Source of the DNA: Turritopsis dohrnii
Lineage: Eukaryota > Cnidaria > Hydrozoa > Anthoathecata > Oceaniidae
DNA length: 64,000 bases
Direction of reading: 5' to 3'
NCBI GenBank assembly: GCA_027922465.2
Contig: BQMF02000602.1
Location: 152,850-216,849, forward strand
This document shows positions 10,598 to 21,689 of this stretch, one piece after another. Every line of letters starts with the position of its first letter. The stretch's first letter is position 1. The notes under the pieces were generated by a model. That model ran no database searches and was not told where the DNA came from. It worked only from the letters and a program-made list of their open reading frames with translations. The translations under genes and the position numbers were made by a program.

Positions 10598-12639
10598 GGA
10601 AGTCACACCAGGAACATGTAACAACAGCACACGTAAGAAATAACTTTTACCCTGCCAAATGCTAGCATTGTACACTCTACTTACAATTTTTTCTGCTCCA
10701 CGCTGACGTGTCACCCACTTATGTTGTCGTGTTTGAAACACATAATGGTGGGGGATATCAGGATATAAATATTCACGTGCCTGTTCGTCAACACGATTCA
10801 ATTCGAACAAAGCAGTTAACTTAGTGTGCTCTTGTCCTCTTTCCAGTGCTGCTTGTTCCTGTCCTTCTCTGAAAAAAATCTACTGCTCATTTGGAAGGTG
10901 AACAGGAAGTCGTAAAATTGCATGACTTTGAGTGTGCATTGGAAAATAGCATAAACTCCACACAGCTTCTGGAGCAGATACATACCTCGCATCTAAAAAA
11001 GTTTTGATTTCATGGTGATCTATTCCCTCATTGATTTCAATATGAGCAGTATCGTGTCCTTTGTAAATGTATTTGTACAAATACTTGACACTTTTAATGG
11101 AAACGCAGGCCTCTAGGTTTATATGTGCATTGTACTTTTTGCTGAGGTAAGGATTGTGTGGGACGATCCATCTGTTGTCAAGATCCATATTCCGAATTCG
11201 AACAGTTCTTCCGTCATCTGGTTGGTGATATAAAGGATAGCCATCCACATTTAAAACAGTTCCATTGTTGAACTGCTTTGGAAAATTTTTGCTGCACTGA
11301 CCATCTTGCATACACGGGGAAGACACATTCAAATGGCTCCATGGACCATGAAGGATTTGACGATTTCATAAAGTTCTGGTTCTTGATCGCGATTTGGAAT
11401 TCGTGCTGATATCAATGAATCAATGTCATCACCATTGTGCAACTTAAATTCGTTGCCAAGATGCAACCATCCACCTGTTCTACAGATACACCTAGAACAG
11501 AATCTTTGATGATATCGTTTTTAAGAGTTTCCAAATTCAACTAAAATACTCGTGCAACCAGATGCGGTTTGACCAGGCAAAAGATTTTGGACAATTTCAG
11601 GCAACTTAGAATTGCATGTACAAGTTAAAAATAAATCTAGTTTACCTTCTTTTGAAACTAATGCCATGGCATCTAGGTACAATTGGTGCATGTTTCTAGG
11701 TGAACCTAAAAAGGTAGATGGCAATACAACGATATTACCCGCACGGAGGTTTCTTTCATGGGCAGCTTCCTCTGAAAAGTCCATCAAGCCTGTGTAGCTA
11801 TCCACCCGTAATTGTTCTTGGTTCTGGCGTATGAAGTTCAGTCTCGCTCCCTCCACTTTGACAGCTGTCAACAACAAACTGTTGAAATAGTTTTCCAGCT
11901 AAATGTAAAGCAGAAAATTCATGTCTAATGGCAATACAATAGATATAATACTGCAGCTGTGTAATTTTATACCGCCTTTCCGTTGCATGTTGTTGTACAT
12001 GATTCATGTTTGGACTCATTCCAGGATCCCCTCTTGGAAAAATCATTGGTTACATCATGGAGTCAATGTTTATATAAGTATAAGAAATATTACGCAAGGG
12101 CTGATCTCTTGGATAAACTACAATATTTCTGCCAGCAGGAGGTGCACCATCGTTACCAACAAAAATTGCTGCAACCTCTTCGTGATGTGGAGCATTGTAT
12201 CTCCTCCTGTCTTCACCTTCACGTATATACATACCCACTACCGAGGTTGGTCTATTTTCTAAAAATGCCTTTTCTTCTTCTTCTTCTTGTTAGACCTGAG
12301 CCAAGTTACCATATGCTGCGGCATAAGGTGAAACTCTGTTAATGACTGTTTGTATTTGCTCCATCAAGTCTCTGTTGCAATCTGCATTAGAAGGGTTTTG
12401 CATACGCATGTCAAGCGAATTAGCAGCTTCGATAATATACAGTTGGCTAAACATAGGCACTTGGTTTTCATCAGCATGGAGTGCTCCATGCCTATGTAAC
12501 AGTTGTCCACATATCCTAAAACATGGAAGCCCATTTCCTGGGGGCGGACATAGATTAGCTGACAGAGAAGCAAAACTAAATGCATTATTATAAACTCTAA
12601 TACACTTACGGAAATAATTACCAAGTGCAGAATCATCAA
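10598..12639 (-). pseudogene. Helitron Rep and N-terminal region, degraded
   Basis: Several minus-strand frames together match the Helitron-like N-terminal and replication-initiator region. The 12600-12290 segment contains PPPGNGLPCFRICGQLLHR and FSQLYIIEAAN, typical of the Helitron-like N domain. The 12240-11520 segment contains VYPRDQPLRNIS and the PSTFLGSPRNMHQLYLDAM block. The 11332-10880 segment has SPCMQDGQCSKNFPKQF, YNAHINLEACVSIKSVKYLY (the tyrosine-bearing KYLYKYIYKG follows), and DARYVSAPEAVW. I could not see an intact HUH motif (H-hydrophobic-H) in the interval about 11340-11520. Stops occur near 12288, 12050 and elsewhere, and the frame shifts several times, so this is not functional. 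Confidence 0.8.
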
Positions 12640-12967
12640 GTAAAAGATTCTCAGGCGGATGATCTAATAAATTTGTAAGCTGTACCTTACCATTTGTGCA
12701 ACATTTAAAATTAGTTTCATGGTCAAACTTGATTGCTCCACAATGTTCACATAAAACGTTAAATTCACCTAAAGAATGAATGTCAGTTAAATTATTGTTT
12801 TCAATATCAATCCATGCAGCATTTACTCATCTGTTTCGGACATATGCTCTTTGGTGTTGTTGAGCATCAGTTGCACGGCGAGCAGCAGCTTGTTAGGGTT
12901 GCTCGTTATCTCTTAACGAACGCTGTCGGTGAGCTTGCACTTCAAGTCGAGCAGCAACTTGCTCAAG

Positions 12968-13279
12968 TTACTTGTTATCTCTTAACGACTGCTGTCGGTG
13001 AGTTTGTGATAGGAGTCGAGCAGCAACTTGTTCCGGTTGCTCATTAGCTCGTCGCTGTCTTTGAAGTTGTGCATCCCTCTCCCTTCTCAATTGAGCACAA
13101 ATCTCACTTTGATTTGCACGGTATCTCCTTTGTCGTTCAGCATTTCTAATGCAACAACGTTGTTGAGGGTCATCAGCAGGAGGTTGTTGTTGTTGTCGTG
13201 CATCAACTACATCTCCATCAAATTGTGATCTAGGCAATGCAAACCTTTGAGGGATTCCATAGTCATGATCAGAATTCAT
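12968..13279 (-). pseudogene. Helitron N-terminal Q/R-rich leader
   Basis: An ATG-started frame of about 103 codons reading MNSDHDYGIPQRFALPRS, then Q-, R- and E-rich sequence with repeated RRANEQPEQ / SQTHRQQS-like words. Related tandem words continue to about 12835 (a loose repeat of roughly 60-70 bp visible on the plus strand as GAGCAGCAACTTG). Such R/Q-rich leaders with QRRYRANQ-like text are common at the start of Helitron and related open frames. It is the most 5' coding part of this element, about 590 bp from the 5' terminus. Confidence 0.6.
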
Positions 13280-13283
13280 AAGT

Positions 13284-13865
13284 CGTTGGGAAAAAACTCA
13301 AACAAAAGAACAATCTATTCAGGAATATATAATTTTTATTATCACCACAAAAATAAAAACACAACAGGCCTTGTGTTTTTTGTCAGTTTACCTAGCTAAA
13401 TAGACAACAATAAACAAAAAAAGCAAACACAACTTTCTTTTGTTGTCTTTAGGCAAACGAAATGATCGTTTTTTCTCAACTTTCTTCACTTTCTTTTCGC
13501 GCAAATATATGAACCAAAAGTGTTCAAAGCAAACCTGATCAGTTTCCAATTGTTGCCATGACATTGAACGGGGGTTAACAAACGCTTAAAAGTGGATTCA
13601 CTGAAGGTCATTCTTAAGTATTGTGGAAATATTAAGTTATAAATTCACTTATATTACTCATGTACATATATTTCAGTTAAAAATATTACAATTCCATGCA
13701 ATTATCACTATTTTTTAGAAGGCATTTTTTTACGTTTATACCCCCTAATTTTCTTCAGATCTCCGCGATTTCTCTGTTGCAGATCCCTGATTTCTTTCGA
13801 AGCTGAATTTACCATTTTGCGTGACTTACAAACAAACAAACACAGAATCGGCTATTAATATATAG
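13284..13865 (-). other. Helitron 5' non-coding end
   Basis: Non-coding interval between the leader ORF and the 5' TC terminus at 13866-13865. The minus strand reads TCTATATATTAATAGCCG then ATTCTGTGTTTGTTTG. No gene seen. Confidence 0.6.
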
Positions 13866-13866
13866 A

Positions 13867-14390
13867 TTTCGTGAAAAGACTTTCCCTGGGGTGTTGTTTC
13901 TTTTTGTAAACAGCGCAAACATCATTAACATTCAATTTGGAAATGAGACGTTGCTTTTTGTGACGTAATTCATGAGGTCTATTCAATTTGCACTATTCAA
14001 AGGGAAGTTGCTTTAATTATTTATATTAACATTATATTAACATTATTTATTACCTTTTTGGCCAGGGGCATTTTTTTAATTTATTGGACATCCAGGTCTG
14101 TATATCCTTTTCCGTCGAACCTGGATACTCTCGCGTAACGGCATCAAAAATGACAAAATCAAAGAACCAACTTTATAGTTACTTTAGGTAACTTTATATC
14201 AAGCCAAAATGCTTAAGTGTACCTTATCAATGATCACACAATAGGTGCACGTTTCTGTCAAGCCAAACTTGTTGTTGCCTCCTTTTAAATTGCATTAGGA
14301 CAGAAAGTTAACTGTGAATAGCCTAAATGAAACATATTCTTTAAACAAAATAGGAAAAATGAGGAGAAGAATTTGCATAAATTTGCATGA
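13867..14390. other. Gene-poor spacer
   Basis: No gene seen. A short imperfect inverted repeat ATCCAGG ... CCTGGAT lies at about 14088-14127. Otherwise AT-rich unique sequence. Confidence 0.4.
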
Positions 14391-15010
14391 TTTAACGGAT
14401 ATACCGATTTATTATTTGTTTGATGGTGTCTTGATATTCTGTGGCACCAACTTTTTTAAGTTGTCTTATCTGTAGATAATTGAAAACAAAAATTAGAACA
14501 AGTATGAACCATAAAATTTTGTAAATATTAAATACTTGCATCTTCAATCATTTTTCTTCATTTGCAAGAACTACTAGTTGTTGCGAAAACCTGTCATCCA
14601 CGGAGCTTACAGCTGTTATAACCATTTCATTTTCATTATTCCTGAAATTGATTTAACTTCCTGTTGAAGGTTAAAAATTGCCTTCAGCAATTTGTTTTGC
14701 ATTTCCAAGGCGGAGTTTTGTTGCGCATGCAATGCATCAACTTTATCTAGGAAACAAGGTATCCAGAATGCATTAAAAACACATGTTTTAAGTTACAACA
14801 CATTCAAAGAAACAAAAACAATTTTCACGAGAGAGATTTATACACACCCAGCATTTCTGAAATAGAAAGAATTTATGTATCTACATGACCAAGTACTTAA
14901 CAGATTGTAGAATTGTAATGAGAAAATTACTCTGATGGTGTTATATCAGGATTTTCTTGCGGAATTTCTTAGGTGGATTTACTCCTATGTTGACTAGAGC
15001 AGAGTCTTAC
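14391..15010 (-). other. Candidate 3' exons of the cassette-exon gene
   Basis: Minus-strand segments bounded by plausible splice sites: about 14981-14933 (QHRSKST, a stop, EIPQENPDITPSE), about 14748-14660 (KVDALHAQQNSALEMQNKLL, coiled-coil like), about 14639-14535 (VITAVSSVDDRFSQQ), and about 14470-14395 (IRQLKKVGATEYQDTIKQII ending in a stop). They follow the cassette array in the right order, but there are in-frame stops and phases do not all join. I read them as remains of the 3' part of the same gene. Family not recognised. Confidence 0.35.
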
Positions 15011-15325
15011 AAATTGTACCATAAATTTGAAAATTTATTGGGAGAAAATAACTAACGTTATTATCTTGCATGTGTTTATTCTGAACTGAGTGAGTCAGTG
15101 GCGACCTAAAAATCAGGCTCTGGGATGATTTTGGATGTTAAGCAGTTTGTATGTTATTAAGAGACATTTAATAGTAAACAGAATGGAATGCTGTTACGTG
15201 TTTGGAATTAGTGATGGATGGTCTATCAAATAAAGGGCGATAATAATTAATATAATAAGATAATATCACCTTAAAACCAGGCTACAATTGTGAGGAAAAC
15301 TTTATTCAAACAAACTAATACTTAC

Positions 15326-16480
15326 TTAGTTTCAGGTAGAGGAGGAGGTGCTACAGGAAATATGTCCAATCCAAAGTCGCATATGTGTTCCTCAACATCA
15401 GCTTCAAACTCCTCGTCATTATCAAAGTCATTATCCGTGGCACTTTCCACAGCTTGACACTCAGATTCTGTACCTCTATTATACAGACAAAATTTATAAA
15501 ACAAAAGATACTTACATTGCTGTTACATGTTTGCAATTAGTGCTGGATGGTCTATCAAATAAAGCACGGTAATAATTAATATAATAACATAATATCATCT
15601 TAAAACCAGGCTACAATTGCAAGGAAAACTTCATTCAAACAAACTAATACTTACTTAGTTTTAGGTAGAGGAGGAGGTGCTACAGGAAATGTGTCCAATC
15701 CAAAGTCGCACATGTGTTCCTCAACATCAGCTTCAATCTCCTCGTCATTATCAAAGTCATTATCTGTGGCACTTTCCACAGCTTGACACTCAGATTCTGT
15801 ACCTCCATTATATAGACAAAATTTACAAAACAAAAGATACTTACATTGCTGTTACATATTTGCAATTAGTGCTGGATGGTCTATCAAATAAAGCACGGTA
15901 ATATTTAATATAAGAACATAATATCATCTTAAAACCAGGCTACAATTGCAAGGAAAACTTCATTCAAACAAACTAATACTTACTTAGTTTGAGGTAGAGG
16001 AGGAGGTACTTCAGGAAATGTGTCCAGTCCAAAGTCGCATATGTGTTCTCTCCAAAGTCGCATATGTGTTCCTCAACATCAGCTTCAAACTCCTCGTCAT
16101 TATCGAAGCCATTATCTGTGGCACTTTCCACAGCTTGACACTCAGATTCTGTACCTCTATTATATAGACAAAATTTACCAAACAAAAGATACTTACATTG
16201 CTGTTATATGTTTGCAATTAGTGATGGACGGTCTATCAAATAAAGCGCGGTAATAATTAATATACTAACATAATATCATCTTAAAACCAGGCTACAATTG
16301 TGAGGAAAACTTCATTCAAACAAACTAACACTTACTTAGATTTAGGTAGAGATGGAGGTGCTACAGGAAGTGCGTCCTATCCAAAGTCTCATATATCTGT
16401 TCCTCAACATCAGCTTCAAACTCCTCGTCATTATCGAAGTCATTATCTGTGGCACTTTCCACAGCTTGACACTCAGATGA
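15326..16480 (-). repeat. Tandem array of a 150-nt cassette exon (four copies)
   Basis: Four head-to-tail copies, spaced by about 329, 322-350 and 360 bp, each with a minus-strand exon and flanking intron. Copy 1 is 15475-15326 and copy 2 is 15804-15655: exactly 150 nt, AG before and GTAAGTATT after, phase 2 to phase 2, so any number of copies keeps frame. The exon encodes a 50-residue acidic peptide (GTESECQAVESATDN, DFDNDEEFEADVEEHICDFG, then PVAPPPLPETK). Copy 3 (about 16156-15976) has an internal duplication of about 31 bp containing CCAAAGTCGCATATGTGTTC; copy 4 (about 16480-16339) is cut off near 16479, next to the hAT end at 16491. The gene's 5' part is missing. Confidence 0.8.
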
Positions 16481-16564
16481 CGTCATGATGCAGGGTGCCC
16501 ACATCTTTTTTTGTAATAGGATTCCAGGACTTTTTCAGGACATTTCCAGGACAGATTTTCAAAA

Positions 16565-16800
16565 ATCAAGGACATTTTTAGTCGTTTCTGGGTTCCAAAC
16601 ACCATTATTTCGGTTTTATCTTTTTTCAGATTCAATATAAGTTCATTTTCTGCAAGCCATTTGGATGAATGTGCAAACTCCTCAGAAAGTATTCTTTTGA
16701 TAGTATTTATATGATTACTATGAAAATATATGATAGTATCGTCTGCGTATGTCATTATTTTGTATTTGATCAGTTGGCGCTCAGCATCGTTGAAGATAAG
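16565..16800 (-). pseudogene. Non-LTR retrotransposon reverse transcriptase fragment
   Basis: Minus-strand frame with the reverse-transcriptase active-site motif YADD (IMTYADDTIIYF), then LSEEFAHSSKWLAENELILNL, LKKDKTEIMVFG, the usual order in LINE-type RT palm/thumb. Only about 75 codons remain. It lies just inside the hAT left end. Upstream residues FNDAERQLIKYK fit the FxND-like text that precedes YADD in LINEs. Confidence 0.75.
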
Positions 16801-17336
16801 ATGATAAGACTCGAGAAGCCAAATTAATTTTTGACCGAAATCAAAACCCTAATTTTTGAATCTTTCAATAAATTTTTGAATCACTTGTGCTGAATTAACC
16901 GAAGAAGATAGTCTCTGGCTATCAAAAACAATGTGAACTAAACTATGATTAAATCCAGAAGTTGTAAATAAAAAGCCAATACTTGAATCATAAGACATGC
17001 AAAAAGAATACTTTTATCCGAAAAGGAGCAATTCAGATTCAAAACTCAAGTTTAAGAAAAAACAAAATATACCAAACATTAAGAATGTGTCAAGAGCGAT
17101 TGAAACTGTGTAGCTAAAACTAAACTATATGATTTTTACTCTTAAGAACAATAAGTGAGTATCAAAAAGGAAATTACAAGGCAAACATTGAAAATCAATA
17201 GGAAGATAGTATCAATTTAATTTGGGCCTGACAAGTAAAAACTTAACATAAAAGATTACCAACAGGTAAAAAGACAGTCCTATATGTTAAAAATAAAATT
17301 GAAGCAGAGTTTACCTCCCATTTCACTTAAGGGATT

Positions 17337-17884
17337 TTAAATCATTCTCCAATTTCGAGATTGCAATATCAAGGGTTTTGATTGATTCTTTTTCCCCTCT
17401 ACTGTGTTCCTAAATGAATTAGCTTTTGTTAGCAATGTAAAATCCTTCTTCTTCTCCGCTTCAATGCTGTACTTGGTAATATCTGATTCAAGTGAAAAAA
17501 TGCAATCTGTCAAATCCTTTCTCGCCTTTCTTGCAGTTGATATTTTGTCATTGATTGATTTCCTTTTTAACGAATTTGCCGTTTCTTTTTTCTGGGTTCT
17601 CATCTCTTCCAAGTAAAGTTGATACTTTGTTCTTGTACCTCTGCAACTTTGCATTAGTTTTTGTTCAATATTGTAATCGTGTAACTTTGTTGTCCACGGT
17701 AGCAATTGGACACAAATGATTCTTTGGCTCACTAGGGATTTTTCTTTCATGTTTTCAACAAGCAATTTCTTTGTTAACACTAAGCCTCTCTCTACATCAG
17801 CTTGACCGTGGGATAACGTCAAGATAATCCTCAAGATAATCCTGCAGCATCTTGGAGGTAGTTGGTAAAGAAACTGTCCAGGAG
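17337..17884 (-). pseudogene. hAT transposase C-terminal (dimerisation) piece
   Basis: Minus-strand frame containing LSHGQADVERGLVLTKKLLV and ENMKEKSLVSQRIICV, the hAT C-terminal dimerisation signature (normally xAxVERxFS...), followed by a lysine-rich coiled-coil tail (LEEMRTQKKETANSLKRK, ARKARKDLTDCIFSLESDI). That tail is typical of one animal hAT subgroup. It is fused without a break to Bel/Pao-like sequence upstream, with the join at about 17870-17890. The stop is near 17337. Confidence 0.8.
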
Positions 17885-19300
17885 CAGTAATATCTAATGA
17901 TCCAATTCGAATTTCGGCAGATTCATATTCAATAATGCGTTTTTGTTCAAGCAGGAATTTTAAAAATGTTGGGAATCTACTGGCTTCATCAACTTTGTTG
18001 TCTTCATTGTTGACTTTCCTCGACCAATCTCTCCTGATGTTCTTAGGGAGCTTTTCTTCCAAAATGCTTAATACAGTAGTGTTAGACATTTCATGCTCTA
18101 CATGCATCCTTTGCAAGTCGCGATATCCTCTTTCAATAGTGTCAACAAATTCTATGAAGATCTTTTCTTCACCTTCCTTGATCCTTTTAAATTTTCTGAT
18201 GTCGTACATGATTGTCTCAGTTAATTTTTCTGTCCTACCATACTTATCATCTAGTCTTTTCTACATTTCATCAATGTCATCATCTACATTCCTGACTACT
18301 TCATACGGTCTTTCTGAAAGACAAGACTTCAGTGCATATGCTGTTGCTTAGGAGTTTCTCGTCTGAGGTGCAACTTGTTTATTAAAGTCAGATTTAAATC
18401 TTGGATAGTCTCGAATATTACCCTTGAATGCGGTCATTTTCATGTTCTCTAATTTTATTCCAGATTCGTTATGAGATCTCAAAGATGTTGTTTGTTTGTT
18501 GTACTGTTAAAAGAATAAACCGGCACGTTGACTTGAGAGAGACATCGCTTTCTTAGAATTTCCAACCACTCGATTTCTTGTTGGACTCTTTCAGCGCTAA
18601 TTAACATCAAGTAATCATTCTGACTGGCTTTGCATTGATCAAATTGCTCCTTAAGTTCCTCGTAGGCTTCCTTTACGATTTCAACACAAGGATTTTCCTT
18701 TTCTGATTTGATATCGATCAAGCTTATTAGATTCTCTGAATGACCTTGAAATGCTGCTGCTCTCACTTCTGGAAGACGATCAGCCTTAAGAATATTCGCC
18801 ATATTCTGTTTATCTGCCTGTCTCTTCAGATCTTGATTTCTCTTATTTGAGCTTTCCTGTTTATCTTTTTGATATTGGAATTTCAATCTCTCCAGAGTCA
18901 TGCAATTTTGTTGGTGTTCTTCTAACCAAGATTCTTCAGCTCTCATGAGCTCCTCATTTGTCTGATCCACCTGATCAATGTAATCATCATTCTTCTCCTG
19001 CACAATATGCCACAATTCTTTACATTCTTCGAAACGCCAGCTGATCAGCTCCATATCGTCACCAACTGTGATTGCAGATTTAACCTCCTTTGACTTTCGT
19101 GTAAATGCTCTTGCACTTTGAGTGTGACCTTGTATTGCAGTCTCCATTTTTTTGAGAATGTTGCAATGTCCAATGTAATTACGATTTTCATTTTTGATCA
19201 TCACACGATTATCGAAATGTTTCACTTGGTTAAAGCACGAAACGTAAACATCAACTACATGTTTCGATACTAAAGAAGTATACAAACTCAACTTAAACTC
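17885..19300 (-). pseudogene. Bel/Pao-type gag fragment
   Basis: Minus-strand sequence with a long coiled coil (19291-18479; SWRFEECKELWHIVQEKND, EESWLEEHQQNCMTLERL). After several stops comes a DUF1759-like gag block: FKGNIRDYPRFKSDFNKQV, LKSCLSERPYEVVRN, then FIEFVDTIERGYRDLQRM and ILEEKLPKNIRRDWSRKV. DUF1759 is found in Bel/Pao LTR retrotransposon gag. At least three in-frame stops (near 18476, 18351, 18261) break it. No protease, RT or LTR was seen, so only a fragment is present, lying in the middle of the hAT gene in the same orientation. Confidence 0.65.
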
Positions 19301-19432
19301 AAGAATAATACAGTGTCCAAAGTGTCCCTATTATAACTCAAATCGTTAGGTGTAGCGTCCGTAACCAAGTGATAATTGTTCATCTTCTTTTTTTTTTTAG
19401 CTAATATACTTATCTTAAGGTTAATTGTCATT

Positions 19433-20126
19433 TCAATGAAACACAAACAAAAGGAATTTCTCTTTCTCTGTTACCACAGTGGTTGATAAGAAAGCTTGGA
19501 ACTCAACCTTTGCTTTGTCAGCTTCTTGACAAGATACAAGCTTTAAATCGTAGAGCTTCTGTATAAGGGTTTTGGCTCTTATTGTACTTGTTTCCCCATG
19601 ATTTGCCATTTCACTTGGCACAAAACAAACAGCATTCCTGACACAAGCATAATTGATAGGAAATCTTTCTTTCAGCTTGTCAATTAATTTAATGAGGATT
19701 TTCACACAGTCCTTTCGAAATTTAACTTTAACTTCATCTTTGACGTTTAAATCTTTTCAAGTGGGAGTTAACTGCAGACCCCAAATTGACATTTTGAAGT
19801 ACAACCAGATTTTATTCATTTGTCAGATCTATTTTAAGTAGCTTATATGGTGTTGTAGCTTCTTCTAGAATCTGCCTGCGTACAAACAGCGACAAGAACT
19901 GCCTGAGAACTTCAGCAAGTTTAATCGACAGAAATAGAACCATTGGCTTGCTTGTTTGAAAACAACGTAGATACAGGTTCAGAATTGATGCAATGAATTT
20001 GAAAAAATGTAACTTAGTAACAATGAGTGGATCAGTATGATATTTCACCAAAACCTCATATGATTTATTATTTTTTACCCTTTGCCTTTTTGGTTGGGAC
20101 AACCAATGCTTCATAATTGTTTTAAC
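19433..20126 (-). pseudogene. hAT transposase middle piece
   Basis: Minus-strand sequence LPNVKTIMKHWLSQPKRQ, LVKYHTDPLIVTKLHFFKFI, FLSIKLAEVLRQFLSLFVRR, then after stops and a frameshift ILIKLIDKLKERFPINY and NAVCFVPSEMA. This is the central hAT region between the catalytic aspartates and the C-terminal domain. It continues the reading from the 22883-23500 piece across the Harbinger insertion and is followed (leftward) by the Bel/Pao-like insert. Confidence 0.65.
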
Positions 20127-20504
20127 ATTAGGGAGTTTACACACAGACGACCCAGCCGATGTTGATGACGTACGACGTGAATTTTTGCTTACTGCGCATG
20201 CTCAAAGAGGGAATCTCCTGAAAATTTGCGTTCTCGTGCTTCGGCGACACCGCATAATTCAGCCTTTTCACGTTGTCAACAGAACGAAGAGGAGTGCAAT
20301 CGAAGGTAACCTTTTTTTGTTAAAGAAAAGTGATAGATTTGCTTAAAATTAATTTTTGATAGATCTTTGAGAATTCTAGGAATTGTAAACAAGTAATTTT
20401 CTGAGAAGTGAGGCTTTTTCTAAGAAATTTGTTTAGTTTTCTTTCTGATGACTGATTTGAAACATGATGGATGGCGGAATTTTTTTGTTTATCTTTTCTT
20501 AGAA

Positions 20505-21354
20505 ATGGCTGAGAATAACGAGTCTTCAAGAACAGATGTCAAAAAAAGGCAAGCTCTTGATATTTTGTGAATTTTTTGTGTAAGCTGGTGCATTATCAAT
20601 AATTATCCGAAAACTTGGGATTTAAGAAATTTTATTTTTTGTTTTTATTTTTTTAGTGCTAACAAGATGAGTTGGTCAGAAGAGCACGATACCCTTTTCT
20701 TAAGGGAGTTATTAGTTTCGAATCCGTTAAAAAACAAACCTGGTTCACGTGAAAGAGGAAGTAGCTGGGATTTGATAGCAGCAACTCTGAATTCTATTGA
20801 GAAACCCACCTTCAAAGTAGACCAAAGATCCTTGCGTGATCACTTAAACAAATTATTGAAAGAATATGCCAGGAAGAAAGCAGCAGAGGAGAAAGCCTCA
20901 GGTATCGCATCACCTGAACAAACAGAGCTTGATGTTTTGCTTGAGGAAGTTTCATCGTTAAAAAAGGACAGTGAACTCTTGGCCCAGGAAGCTACTGATT
21001 CAAAAAAACAAGCAGGCTGATGAGGAATTGCGTTCTGCTCAAGAAATTCGTAGAAAGTCGATGGAACGATGGAGCGAAACCAAGAAGCGAGAGCTTGATT
21101 CAAGTTTAAGTTCAGATGAAACTCCAAAAAGAAGGCGTAACAACGGATCGGATACTGTCAATTATTTAAGAGAAAAAAATGACACTGAAATGGAACTTAG
21201 GAGAGCTGAGTTAGAACTCAAGAAGGAAGAACTGAAATTGTTGAAAGAAAAAGAGCAAAATGCTAATAAAAGGAATGAGCAGTTGTTACTTCAAAGTCAG
21301 CAGCAAAGCCAAGCCTTAATGATGCTTATGGCTAAAATTGCAGATAAACTGTGA
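20505..21354 (+). CDS. Harbinger Myb/SANT-like DNA-binding protein, frameshifted
   Basis: Partner protein of Harbinger transposases; it binds element ends and brings the transposase to them. Likely exon 1 is 20505-20548 (MAENNESSRTDVKKS), using a rare GC donor (GCAAGC); exon 2 starts at 20657. The Myb/SANT-like domain covers WSEEHDTLFLRELLV, SRERGSSWDLIAATLNSI and QRSLRDHLNKLL. At about 21002-21009 a run of seven A shifts the frame (TCAAAAAAACAAG), ending one frame at 21020, while the coiled-coil tail (ERWSETKKRELDSSLSSDE, LRREKND-like, many E/L/K) continues in the next frame to 21354. Either a recent one-base lesion or a sequencing error in the homopolymer. Confidence 0.8.
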
Positions 21355-21689
21355 CTGTTACGTTTAAATACCTTCTTCGATATAATACTATGTTTTGTTA
21401 ACACATTCTTTGATGTATTATCTTCCAAATGCTATTTTGTTCCCGAAAGATGAACTTTGATTTGAGACATTTAATTTTATGCTTCCTAATAGGAAATAAA
21501 AGGCTGATAATTATAGATACTATTTTGTCATGGAACATAAATATTGTACACATAAGTTCTGTTAAAAAGTATTGGAAACAACATGCACTCAGAATAGGCA
21601 TTCTTCTCATCAACAAAACAAAGATAGTTATTTACAAAAAATATTCTTCAAGAGTAGGTGGCTGTAGATCGAAATAATTCTCGGTAACA

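Larger units (their letters stand above)
1766..13866 (-). mobile_element. Decayed Helitron, split by a younger transposon
   Basis: Minus-strand rolling-circle transposon remnant. Its 5' end is well placed at 13866: the minus strand reads A followed by TCTATATATTAATAGCCG, matching the TC start and the A of the A|T target expected for Helitrons. Going leftward it shows an N-terminal Helitron region, Rep-like sequence and a Pif1-type helicase. The helicase is cut at 2149/9558 by the integrase/HECT element, and its C-terminal part resumes at 2143-1766. The two helicase halves join in one frame if the insert and one copy of its 6-bp target duplication are ignored. Several stops and frameshifts show the Helitron is dead. 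The 3' hairpin terminus was not located. Confidence 0.8.
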
